Shown here one piece after another: positions 53,288-61,363 of a stretch of DNA of 64,000 bases. Made by a program: the position numbers and the translations under genes. The stretch is from Lusitaniella coriacea LEGE 07157. GTDB lineage: Bacteria > Cyanobacteriota > Cyanobacteriia > Cyanobacteriales > Spirulinaceae. Below the pieces are notes generated by a model. The model was not told the DNA's origin. It worked only from the letters and a program-made list of their open reading frames with translations, and searched no databases. Numbering within the stretch: the first letter of the stretch is position 1; each line of letters begins with the position of its first letter. The stretch covers positions 62,001-126,000 of the forward strand of contig NZ_JADEWZ010000015.1 in NCBI RefSeq assembly GCF_015207425.1, given 5' to 3'.

Positions 53288-53929
53288 ATGAAAATTGGAT
53301 TTATTGGCTACGGAAGTATGGCTGAAGCGTTGGCTTCAAAGTGGGTTGAAAAACACTCGCTCTTTATTGGCGGGCGCAATAGAGAAAAAGCTGAGAAGTT
53401 GGCGAAAAAGCTTGGGAAAGCTGTTGAATTTGGTTCGGAAAAAGAAGCTGCTTCTTTCGGAGATGTTGTGGTTTTAGCTACGCCCCATGAAGCGGTTTTC
53501 GACGCAATAGAAGCGGCTGGGGGAAGCGATGCTTTTGCGGGTAAGGTTTTACTCGATATTAATAATCCAGTAGAGCTATCTGATTTTTTGGCTAAAAGTT
53601 ATGATGGCGTTTCTTTAGCGGAAGCGATTGCCAAAGCTGTTCCCAATGCCCACGTTGTCAAGGCTTTTAATATGTGCCAAGCGAAGGTATGGCAGATGAA
53701 TCCTCCCAAGTTTGACGATCGTCTTTTGGTTGTTATGTATTGCGGAGATGACGAGAAAGCGAAACAGAAAATTGCAGTTTTGATTGAAGATGTGGGTTGT
53801 GAGGCTAAAGATATCGGCGATTTGAAATATTCTCGAATGCTCGAACCTGCTGCTGCAATCGTGATTAAATTACTCTTTTCCGGACACGGTACTTATACTG
53901 TTTTGAATTTGATCCAGCCAGAGGTATAG
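53288..53929 (+). CDS. NADPH-dependent F420 reductase-like dehydrogenase
   Basis: 213 residues. N-terminal Rossmann motif KIGFIGYGSMAEALASKW, basic residues after strand two (GGRNREKAEK) pointing to NADP, then VVVLATPHEAVFDAI, VLLDINNPVELS and VPNAHVVKAFNM. Belongs to the F420:NADP oxidoreductase-like group, which outside F420 producers are NADP-dependent reductases of unknown substrate. AGGAG precedes the ATG. A TGGCACA/TGTGCCA hairpin (53234-53249) lies upstream. Confidence 0.85.
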   Translation: MKIGFIGYGSMAEALASKWVEKHSLFIGGRNREKAEKLAKKLGKAVEFGSEKEAASFGDVVVLATPHEAVFDAIEAAGGSDAFAGKVLLDINNPVELSDFLAKSYDGVSLAEAIAKAVPNAHVVKAFNMCQAKVWQMNPPKFDDRLLVVMYCGDDEKAKQKIAVLIEDVGCEAKDIGDLKYSRMLEPAAAIVIKLLFSGHGTYTVLNLIQPEV

Positions 53930-54208
53930 CTATAGTCAGGAAGATTAGGACATCGGTGAAGGTAAGCTGAGTGAAAGATACTGTGAATTCAGACTGTCTT
54001 ATACGAAATCGCGAAAACAGCGCTACAAATCTTTCACCCCGTCCCCCCGTCTCTCTGTCTCCCCGTCAGCCTTGTGTAGCAAATTTAAAACCATTTCATA
54101 TTAACTGTTGCGGTTACAGCGATAAAAGCGATTTGAACAAAGCTTAGTCACTCTCTGAGTCCCTGCACAAGATTTAATAAGACAATGAGATAAAAAACTC
54201 CGTCATTT
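53930..54208. repeat. Repeat-rich gap upstream of rsmE
   Basis: 279 bases. A 36-base sequence beginning ATAGTCAGGAAGATTAGGAC (53932-53967) recurs at 54919-54954 with 30 of 36 matches, so copies flank rsmE in the same orientation. A CACCCCGTC-type pyrimidine tract at ~54028-54064 is like those inside the MITE elements. No ORF. Confidence 0.5.
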
Positions 54209-54934
54209 ATGCAGCGATTTGTCATTTCTCCCCAGCAAAAACGTGCCGAACAAATTCAACTGACTCGCGAACAACAACATTACCTTTATCGGGTACTGCG
54301 GTTGCAACGGGGCGATCGCGCGATCGCGTTGGATGGAGAGGGAACAGCCTGGATTGTGCAATTACAGGAGGATTCAGCCGTTATTATTGAGTTGCTAAAC
54401 GTTCAAACTGAACTCCCAATCTCGGTGACATTAATCGCCGCCTTACCCAAAGGCAATATTTTTGATGAGGTGGTACGCAGTGCAACGGAATTGGGAGTGA
54501 CAACCATTCTCCCCACCCTCAGCGATCGCGCGTTGCTCAAACCCAGTCCCCAAAAACTCGAACGCTGGCGGCGCATCGCCAAAGAAGCGGCGGAACAGTC
54601 AGAACGGCAAATCGTTCCCACCCTTCTCGATCCTGTCTCTTTCAACGATGCACTGCACCTCACCGCCGAAACACGCGATCGCTATCTCTGCGTTGCGCGG
54701 GGGAACCCCCAACATCTCCTCGCCTCCTTGCAAAACTTCACCTCCCACTCCTTGGTTATTGCTATTGGGCCAGAAGGGGGCTGGACGAGTCTGGAAGTCG
54801 ATCGCGCGATCGCGTCTGGTTTTCAAACCGTTTCCTTGGGTAAGCGCGTTCTGCGAGCGGCAACCGCACCTTTAGCAGCTTTGTCTCTCATTGCTGCTGT
54901 TTTGGAGAGTTATAGCAATAGCCAGGAGTATTAG
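54209..54934 (+). CDS. rsmE: 16S rRNA m3U1498 methyltransferase RsmE
   Basis: 241 residues. SPOUT-class: PUA-like N-terminus (REQQHYLYRVLRLQRGDRA), ALPKGNIFDEVVRSATELGV, and the C-terminal knot with IAIGPEGGWTSLEVDRA, and SLGKRVLRAATAPLAALSL. Methylates N3 of U1498 in 16S rRNA. Flanked by near-identical 36-base direct repeats, one right after its stop codon. Confidence 0.95.
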   Translation: MQRFVISPQQKRAEQIQLTREQQHYLYRVLRLQRGDRAIALDGEGTAWIVQLQEDSAVIIELLNVQTELPISVTLIAALPKGNIFDEVVRSATELGVTTILPTLSDRALLKPSPQKLERWRRIAKEAAEQSERQIVPTLLDPVSFNDALHLTAETRDRYLCVARGNPQHLLASLQNFTSHSLVIAIGPEGGWTSLEVDRAIASGFQTVSLGKRVLRAATAPLAALSLIAAVLESYSNSQEY

Positions 54935-55001
54935 GATATTGGTGAAGGTGAGCGGGGGGAGTTGGGAAACTGTGACTTTGGATGTCCTAACTATTTTGGA
55001 G

Positions 55002-55021
55002 AACTAATTAAAAAATTAGTT
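55002..55021. terminator. AT-rich hairpin between rsmE and the AI-2E gene
   Basis: AACTAATT and AATTAGTT form a perfect 8-bp stem with a 4-base A loop, overlapping the stop codon of the convergent AI-2E gene. A weak, possibly bidirectional terminator. Confidence 0.45.
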
Positions 55022-56098
55022 AGTTATGCGTTCCCAAAGAGATTTGCTTTCATCCCTACGCGGACGATCCCAACGATCTAAAATATCCTGCAACACAACC
55101 TCCTCAATCCAAGTTTTAGCCACAACCGTTAGAGGTAGTGCCAAAATCAATCCCAACAAGCCAAAAGATTTGGCAAAGAAAAATTGTGCCGTCAGCGTCA
55201 CCGCAGGCAACAGCGAGACTTTATTTTGCATCACTGTGGGGGAAAGCCAGTAACTTTCAATATTCTGGATGATGAAATAGACCAGCAACACCGCAGCCAC
55301 TTTCCACGGCGCATCCAACAGCGCAATCATTACGGGGAAAATCGCACTCGCCAACGGCCCGATATTGGGAATAAAGTTGAGAATTCCCGCCATTAGCGCG
55401 TGAACCAGAACTAAAGGAACTTGTAATATCCACAAACTAATCCCACTCGCAATGCCGATAAACAGGCAATTGACGACCATCCCGCTTAACCAACTACCCA
55501 ATGCCGCTTCTGATTTAGAGAGAATCTCATCTGCGCGTTGGCGATAGAACGAGGGAAATAGTTTCAAAAACACCTGGCGGTATTGAACGGGATTGACCAG
55601 CATCATCAACGTCAATACGAGAACGATCAGGAGTTTGGTGAGGGTCGCGATCGAGGTGGAAAATAAGGTGAAAAAGTTTGCAACCAGTTGCGTGCTGAGG
55701 GGTTGTAATTGCACGATTAAATCGGACAAGCTTGAGGGTGCTGGGAGAAAGTTGGGGAGTTGACCTTCTAGCTGAATGAGTTTCGATCGCAGTTTCCAAA
55801 ACACCGCAGGTACGAGATCGAGAAGATTTTGGAATTGCTCGATGAAGGGGGGAATAACTAACCAAACAAATAGGACGGCGAGTAAGAAGCAAGCACTCAA
55901 AGTGAGCGCGATCGCGCGATTGTTTCTAATCCCCACACGTTTGAATTGGCGTACAATACGATTGAGGGCAGTGGCAAGAACTACAGCCGTAAAAACGAGC
56001 AACAACAGTTGTCGAACCTGCCACAAAATGTAGAAGGAAGCAATCAGAACGCAAAAACCTAACCACCTACCTAAGATCGCGCTTTCTTTGGACTCCAC
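55016..56098 (-). CDS. AI-2E family permease (PF01594 type)
   Basis: 360 residues with about eight membrane helices: an N-terminal pair (LGFCVLIASFYILWQV, LLLLVFTAVVLATALNRIV), a periplasmic amphipathic segment, then helices with VLVHALMAGILNFIPNIGPL and SPTVMQNKVSLLPAVTLTAQ, ending GLLGLILALPLTVVAKTWIEE. Substrate in cyanobacteria unknown; some family members are Na+/H+ antiporters. Nine bases separate it from the thioredoxin-like gene upstream. Confidence 0.9.
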   Translation of the reverse strand: MESKESAILGRWLGFCVLIASFYILWQVRQLLLLVFTAVVLATALNRIVRQFKRVGIRNNRAIALTLSACFLLAVLFVWLVIPPFIEQFQNLLDLVPAVFWKLRSKLIQLEGQLPNFLPAPSSLSDLIVQLQPLSTQLVANFFTLFSTSIATLTKLLIVLVLTLMMLVNPVQYRQVFLKLFPSFYRQRADEILSKSEAALGSWLSGMVVNCLFIGIASGISLWILQVPLVLVHALMAGILNFIPNIGPLASAIFPVMIALLDAPWKVAAVLLVYFIIQNIESYWLSPTVMQNKVSLLPAVTLTAQFFFAKSFGLLGLILALPLTVVAKTWIEEVVLQDILDRWDRPRRDESKSLWERITN

Positions 56099-56107
56099 AT
56101 TACAAAC

Positions 56108-56683
56108 TCAATATTCCGGTTCATTTCCAGACTTCCACTTGATATTACAGCCTATGCTGGGCTTCTGGTCTGTATCGATGGGTTGATTTGCTAGGAGGCG
56201 CGCGATCGCTTCTCGTAAATCTTTGCCATTTACGGGTTTGTCATTACTCGGACGACTATCATCCAATTGTCCCCGATAAACGAGCCTTTTTTCGGCATCA
56301 AACAGGAAAAAATCGGGAGTACAAGCTGCCGTATAAGCCTTTGCCACCGCTTGGGTTTCGTCGTAACACAGGGGAAATTTAAATGCTAATTCTTGCGCGA
56401 GTGCTTTTAATTTGTCCGGCGCATCGTCGGGGTAATTCGCCGCATCGTTGGCACTAATTGCCACAATTCCCAACTCCGTATTGGCGTAATCTTCCCCAAT
56501 TCGTGCTAATTCATGCTGAATATGTTTGACGAAGGGACAATGGCGACAGATGAACATGACCAGTAATGCCTGTTTCCCCGCAAAGGTATCTAAGGAAATG
56601 GTTTCGCCTGAAACCACGTCTGGCAGTTGAAAAGGGGGTGCTGGCGTGGATAGCGGCAGCATTGTTGAGGGGGTGAGAACCAT
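56108..56683 (-). CDS. Thioredoxin-family (peroxiredoxin-like) protein
   Basis: 191 residues from ATG 56683 (MVLTPSTMLPL); the longer frame to 56824 would overlap the upstream gene. AhpC/TSA fold: FQLPDVVSGETISLDTFAGK, the redox motif FICRHCPFVKHI (C-x-x-C), ISANDAANYPDDAPDKLKAL, and PDFFLFDAEKRLVYRGQLDD. Thiol-disulfide or peroxide-reducing function, cytoplasmic. Operon with the AI-2E permease. Confidence 0.88.
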   Translation of the reverse strand: MVLTPSTMLPLSTPAPPFQLPDVVSGETISLDTFAGKQALLVMFICRHCPFVKHIQHELARIGEDYANTELGIVAISANDAANYPDDAPDKLKALAQELAFKFPLCYDETQAVAKAYTAACTPDFFLFDAEKRLVYRGQLDDSRPSNDKPVNGKDLREAIARLLANQPIDTDQKPSIGCNIKWKSGNEPEY

Positions 56684-56717
56684 CGATATGTACTCCAAGA
56701 AAAAGTCTTCAGCAATA

Positions 56718-57554
56718 CTATCGCAACTGTTGGGAGTCGGGATGCGCGCGATCGATTTCATCTGAAAACCCCAAGATAGAAGGCATATCAAAACCGGGTG
56801 GCTCAACGCGCATATACCGCTCACCGCAAAGTACGCTGGGATCTCTATCTATAGGCGGAAACATCACTTTCACTTGTCGCTCAGCCCAATTTATGACTTC
56901 CTGGCGCTCTACTGGATTGAGTTCTTGGGCAATTTTTCGTAGCACTCGAACTGGAAAAGTGTTACGTCGAGCTTGGCTCATTAGTGTTACCTCCATACAT
57001 CTGGATGACTTGCCACCAAGGGGATTGGGTGGAGCAATATCAAAAATTTCATATCGAGCTTCCTCGAAGTTGCGATAGAGTTTTTCAATATCGGGTACGA
57101 GTGGCTCTAAGACAGCCGGAGGTGGAATTCGATCGTGTCGTTGGAGAAGAAAGGTTAACCTCAAAACCGAATGCCAGTGGCAGAGAGGAGTATGACTCTC
57201 GTGGGGTCGAAAATAACGCCTCACCCAGCGCTCTAATTCCAAGGCGACTGCAACTCCTCCTTGCTCGGCAAGTTGGTGCATTGCCTGCAAAATCCCCAAC
57301 GGATAGATTGTTTCCAATTCCTCTCTAGTTATAGGTTCTGGGCTTTCGGATATAACTTTGAGCGCAGCAAGGTTTTGGAGATAGATTTCTTCCCAGAGGG
57401 AGGAGTTATCTTGCACGAGTTGGGGAATGTCTAGGAGGGGAAGAAAAGGCTTAACCCAAGGAAGAACGGGTAGAGACAAGGCTCGTAACCATTGGAACTG
57501 ACTTAATTCTTCCCGCAGTTTCTGTGAAATTTGACTATCTTTTGCATTCTTCAT
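56718..57554 (-). CDS. Uncharacterised cyanobacterial protein
   Basis: 278 residues, not recognised. Hydrophobic-aromatic N-terminus (FQWLRALSLPVLPWVKPFLP), a helical middle (LETIYPLGILQAMHQLAEQG) and a C-terminal part with RNTFPVRVLRKIAQELNPVE and YMRVEPPGFDMPSILG. No signal peptide or clear membrane helix. 35 bases upstream of the thioredoxin-like gene on the same strand. Function unknown. Confidence 0.6.
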   Translation of the reverse strand: MKNAKDSQISQKLREELSQFQWLRALSLPVLPWVKPFLPLLDIPQLVQDNSSLWEEIYLQNLAALKVISESPEPITREELETIYPLGILQAMHQLAEQGGVAVALELERWVRRYFRPHESHTPLCHWHSVLRLTFLLQRHDRIPPPAVLEPLVPDIEKLYRNFEEARYEIFDIAPPNPLGGKSSRCMEVTLMSQARRNTFPVRVLRKIAQELNPVERQEVINWAERQVKVMFPPIDRDPSVLCGERYMRVEPPGFDMPSILGFSDEIDRAHPDSQQLR

Positions 57555-57788
57555 TGTTGAGACTTAGTTCCTCATCTAAATTAACTCCAACTTGCTAGTT
57601 ATTAGCCCAACCCTTGTTGTCATGATGAAACAAACAAAGAACGAAGATTTATTTTGAAAGAAAAGAGAAACATCATGCGGATTAAGATTTAGGAATATAG
57701 CGCTTCTCTAATTCATGAGGTAGATATTCTAATGCCCATTGCCTCAAGCTTTAAGCTTTGTACCTTACCAGACTGAGAAACGCCTTAA
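57555..57788. other. Gene-free gap with a short C-terminal gene remnant
   Basis: 234 bases. On the minus strand 57682-57747 reads SLRQWALEYLPHELEKRYIP and KS followed by TAA, which looks like the tail of a lost gene because a stop precedes it immediately. Nothing else was recognised. Confidence 0.3.
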
Positions 57789-58571
57789 TTACTTTTTAGG
57801 ACGAAATTGTTTCTCAATGATTTTGACCACGGCTTCTCTGGGAAGAAAACGGGAGATGTTCGCGATCGCGTGATTTCCCATTTCCCCAATCACCACACTA
57901 CAATGTCCCTTATCCATCGCCTTTAGGGCTTCTTTCGCCACGTATTCCGGAGTTACAGATTCTTTCTCTGCATCCTTACTATTCTCAAAAGGATCGAACC
58001 CCGCCACCTCAAAAAACTTCGTTTTAGTGGGGCCCGGACACACTGCAAGGATATTAACTCCCGTATCCTGATTTTCTGCCCAAAGTGCCTCGCTGAAGTG
58101 GAGAATAAACGCCTTAGTTGCCGCATAAACCGCTAAATAGGGCATGGGTTGAAAGGCGGTAATTGAAGAAATATTGAGGATGTGTCCGCGCCCGCGCTGT
58201 TGCATCAAAGGCAAGAAATGATAGGTTAAATCCACCAATGCCAGTACATTGAGATGCAGGATTCCCAGTTGTTTCGTTCGGGAATTTTGGGCAAATTTCC
58301 CATAGTCTCCAAACCCCGCGTTATTGATTAAAAGATCGATTTCAATGCCCTTTTGTTGTACCCGCTCAAAGACATTTTCAACCGCATTGGGTTCGGTTAA
58401 ATCCCGAACGATAACCTCAACTCGAACCCGATCGCGCAACTGTTGAGCCAATTGTTCTAGTTTATCGCGCGATCGCGCCACCAACACCAAATTTATCCCG
58501 CGTTCGGCAAGGGCTTTCGCCAATGCCTCGCCAATTCCAAAAGAAGCACCCGTAATTAAAGCTGTAGACAT
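57789..58571 (-). CDS. Short-chain dehydrogenase/reductase (DltE/YohF-like)
   Basis: 260 residues from ATG 58571 (MSTALITGASFGIG); the upstream frame to 58760 is open but lies over the divergent helicase start. TGASFGIGEA, LINNAGFGDYG, catalytic ISSITAFQPMPYLAVYAATK with Ser and Tyr-x-x-x-Lys, then VCPGPTKTKFFEVAG. SDR c-type with a C-terminal extension PREAVVKIIEKQFRPKK. Substrate unknown, possibly lipid or ketone reduction. Confidence 0.9.
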   Translation of the reverse strand: MSTALITGASFGIGEALAKALAERGINLVLVARSRDKLEQLAQQLRDRVRVEVIVRDLTEPNAVENVFERVQQKGIEIDLLINNAGFGDYGKFAQNSRTKQLGILHLNVLALVDLTYHFLPLMQQRGRGHILNISSITAFQPMPYLAVYAATKAFILHFSEALWAENQDTGVNILAVCPGPTKTKFFEVAGFDPFENSKDAEKESVTPEYVAKEALKAMDKGHCSVVIGEMGNHAIANISRFLPREAVVKIIEKQFRPKK

Positions 58572-58657
58572 CGATTCTGTGCGCGCGACTTCACCAATTT
58601 TCCCACGATCGCGCGACTCCCTTAAACTAAAAGGTAGACTCACCGCGATCGCGTCCA

Positions 58658-60103
58658 ATGAACTCCAACCCCATTGACTGGCAACGCATTGCCGCAGAAT
58701 ACGCCCAAAAAACCCGTTCTCCCCGCCTTGCCGAACCCAAAAGCCCCTACCGCACCTCACCCACCGGAACGCCCCAAATCCCCGCCTCCCAACCGCTCAG
58801 AGACTATCAACACCAAGCCGTCCTGCGCTGGTTGCAAAACCAAGGACGCGGAACCCTAAAAATGGCAACCGGAAGCGGAAAAACCATCGTTGCCCTCGCC
58901 ATCACCACCGAACTCTACGAAAAAATTCGCCTGCAAGTTCTCCTCGTCGTTTGCCCCTATCGCCATCTCGTAACCCAGTGGGCAAGGGAATGCGAAAAAT
59001 TCAACCTCCATCCCCTACTCGCCTTTGAAAGCGTTCGCCAGTGGCAAAATCAACTCTCAACGCAACTATACAACATTCAATCCGCCCAACAACCTTTCCT
59101 CACCCTCATCACCACCAACTCCACCTTTCTCACAGAAAGCTTTCAATCCCAACTCAAATTTTTCCCCGCAAAAACCCTCATCATCGGTGATGAAGCCCAT
59201 AACCTCGGTTCGCCGCAACTCGAAGCTAAACTCCCCCGCACCATTGGACTGCGCCTCGCCCTTTCCGCCACCCCCGAACGCTACTTTGACGATCGCGGAA
59301 CAGATCTGTTACTCAATTACTTTGGGGACATCCTGCAACCCGAATTCACCCTCGCCGATGCCATCCAACAAGGCGCACTCGTCCCCTACCTCTACTACCC
59401 CTTATTTGTCCATCTCAGCGAAGCAGAAACCCGCACCTACGCCAAACTCACCCAGCGAATTGGCTGGGCAATGGCAGAAAATGAGAACATGGTAACCAAC
59501 ACTACCTTAACCGCGTTGTTGATGCAGCGATCGCGCCTGATTGGTTCTGCGGTTAACAAACTCGCAACATTGCGCTATTTAATGAGCCAGCGATTGCACA
59601 CCACCCACACCCTCTTCTACTGCGGCGACGGTTATATTGAAGGCGGTTCCAAACGCCAACTCGCTGCCGTTACTCGCCTGCTAGGATCGGAATTAGGCTA
59701 TCGCGTTAACACCTATACCGCCGATACCCCCCTCAAAGAACGGGAACGGATGCGCGAACAATTTGAACGGGGAGAATTGCAAGGATTAATCGCCATTCGC
59801 TGCTTAGACGAAGGGATCGATATTCCTGCGATTCAAAACGCCGTAATCCTCGCGAGTACAAGCAACCCTCGTCAATTTATTCAGCGTCGCGGACGAATCC
59901 TGCGTCCCCATCCCGGCAAAAAACGGGCAACCCTTTTCGATACAATTGTCATTCCACCGGAGTTAGATCGCGAAACCTGGGAAATCGAACGTAACTTATT
60001 GCGCAAAGAATTACAGCGTTTTCTGGAATTTGCCGAATTAGCCGACAACGCCACCGAAGCGAAAACAAAATTATTGGCTCTTCAGGAAGAATACGAATTA
60101 TAG
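58658..60103 (+). CDS. SF2 DEAD/DEAH helicase of the Dnd-restriction-associated type
   Basis: 481 residues. Q-like region PLRDYQHQAVLRWLQNQGRG, motif I LKMATGSGKTIVALA, Ia VVCPYRHLVTQWARECEKFN, II LIIGDEAHNLGS, III LALSATPERYFDDRGT, and C-terminal motifs V/VI IRCLDEGIDIPAIQNAVILA, NPRQFIQRRGRILRPHPGKK. It resembles the helicases annotated as DNA phosphorothioation system restriction enzymes in cyanobacteria (TIGR04095, recollection), but no dnd genes are in the window. A role in DNA repair or restriction is plausible. Confidence 0.82.
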   Translation: MNSNPIDWQRIAAEYAQKTRSPRLAEPKSPYRTSPTGTPQIPASQPLRDYQHQAVLRWLQNQGRGTLKMATGSGKTIVALAITTELYEKIRLQVLLVVCPYRHLVTQWARECEKFNLHPLLAFESVRQWQNQLSTQLYNIQSAQQPFLTLITTNSTFLTESFQSQLKFFPAKTLIIGDEAHNLGSPQLEAKLPRTIGLRLALSATPERYFDDRGTDLLLNYFGDILQPEFTLADAIQQGALVPYLYYPLFVHLSEAETRTYAKLTQRIGWAMAENENMVTNTTLTALLMQRSRLIGSAVNKLATLRYLMSQRLHTTHTLFYCGDGYIEGGSKRQLAAVTRLLGSELGYRVNTYTADTPLKERERMREQFERGELQGLIAIRCLDEGIDIPAIQNAVILASTSNPRQFIQRRGRILRPHPGKKRATLFDTIVIPPELDRETWEIERNLLRKELQRFLEFAELADNATEAKTKLLALQEEYEL

Positions 60104-60386
60104 TAATTCTCTATCTGGTGAGATAAGCTAAAACACATCTAAATTGGGTACTGGGCGCTCTGTATCAAAGCCATCTCCCCATCTCCCCATCTCCCCATCT
60201 CCCCTAGGTCGGCTTGCGTCCTCTGAGGAGGTGGCGACATCTGAGGTTTCCTCAGATGCTTGTGACCGCCGTGAAACCTCAGAGACGTTCCGACCTCTCC
60301 CCGTCACCCGGTCACTGAGCGTGTCGAAGTGCCGTCACCCCGTCTCCGTGTCTCCCCGTCTCCGTTTCCGCCCTAACTAAGGCGAT
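60104..60386. repeat. Composite repeat region with MITE left end and nested element
   Basis: TAAGCTAAAACACATCTAAA at 60124 starts a left end like the MITE copies at 15030 and 31956, through GGGCGCTCTGTATCAAAGCC; no matching right end follows. After CATCTCCC tandem repeats comes an element bounded by AGGTCGG (60206-60212) and CCGACCT (60290-60296). It contains the perfect hairpin ATCTGAGG/CCTCAGAT (60239-60246 with 60250-60257). More CACCCCGTC-type tract follows. No ORF. Confidence 0.55.
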
Positions 60387-61358
60387 TCAAACGGATTTTA
60401 TACCACTTGCCTGTAATTGTTGCATGAAGAAATCTTCAAGGGAATATCGGGCGCGACTCATGCTGACGAGTTCGGCATTCATCAAGCGCAAGGTTGCGAG
60501 GAATTCTTGCGGTTCGCTGTTGAGTTGTCCGTGCCAGCCATCGTATTTAAAGGTTAAATTTGCGACCCAACGCTGGAGGATTTCTTCGGTACCGCCACGA
60601 CCGACAACTTGGTAAGCATCAGTCGTACCGAGAAGTTCGTCAAGGGAACCGGAACAGATGAGTTCGCCGCGATTTAGAATGGCAACGCGATCGCAGATTT
60701 GCTCGACATCTGCCAAAATGTGAGAGTTGAAGAAGACGGTTTTTCCTTGGTCTTGAAGAGAGAGGATAATTTGCCGCATTCGGTAGCGTCCCATTGGGTC
60801 TAAACCGGACATGGGTTCGTCGAGAAAGACCAATTCGGGGTCGTTAATGAGCGCTTGCGCCATGCCGACGCGCTGTAACATTCCTTTGGAATACTGGCGC
60901 AATTGTTTATTTTTGACGGTGGATTGTTCCAATCCTACCAAGTCGAGTAATTGGGGAATCCGATCGCGCCGCACCGATGGCGAGAGTTGAAATAACCCCC
61001 CGACAAATTCCAGGAATTCCCAACCCGTAAGATAGTCGTAGAAGTAGGGATTTTCTGGCAAGTAACCGAGGCGTTGCTTTGCCGCGCGATCGCCCAAAGG
61101 ACTGCCAAAGATACTACCGCGTCCGGAGGTGCGCCGCACGATGCCCAGCAGAACTTTTAGGAGGGTGGTTTTCCCCGCACCATTGGGCCCTAGCAAACCG
61201 AAGGTTTCTCCGGGATAAACGCTGAGGGAGCAGCGTTTGAGGGATTCGATTTTTTGATTCATCCAAAACCCCGTGCGGTAAACCTTTCGCAGTTTCCACG
61301 TCTGGACGATGGGTTCGGGTCGATCTGAAGTAGGGGTTGGGTTAACAGCAGAATCCAT
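60387..61358 (-). CDS. ABC transporter ATP-binding protein
   Basis: 323 residues. Walker A GLLGPNGAGKTTLLKVLLG, Q-loop YLPENPYFYDYLTG, signature RQYSKGMLQRVGMAQAL, Walker B ELVFLDEPMSGLDPMGR and switch His in VFFNSHILADVEQICDR. The C-terminal ~90 residues form an extension seen in ABC-2-type exporters. No permease is adjacent; the PucC-like gene is upstream, 5 bases away, on the same strand. Confidence 0.93.
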   Translation of the reverse strand: MDSAVNPTPTSDRPEPIVQTWKLRKVYRTGFWMNQKIESLKRCSLSVYPGETFGLLGPNGAGKTTLLKVLLGIVRRTSGRGSIFGSPLGDRAAKQRLGYLPENPYFYDYLTGWEFLEFVGGLFQLSPSVRRDRIPQLLDLVGLEQSTVKNKQLRQYSKGMLQRVGMAQALINDPELVFLDEPMSGLDPMGRYRMRQIILSLQDQGKTVFFNSHILADVEQICDRVAILNRGELICSGSLDELLGTTDAYQVVGRGGTEEILQRWVANLTFKYDGWHGQLNSEPQEFLATLRLMNAELVSMSRARYSLEDFFMQQLQASGIKSV

Positions 61359-61363
61359 AACGA

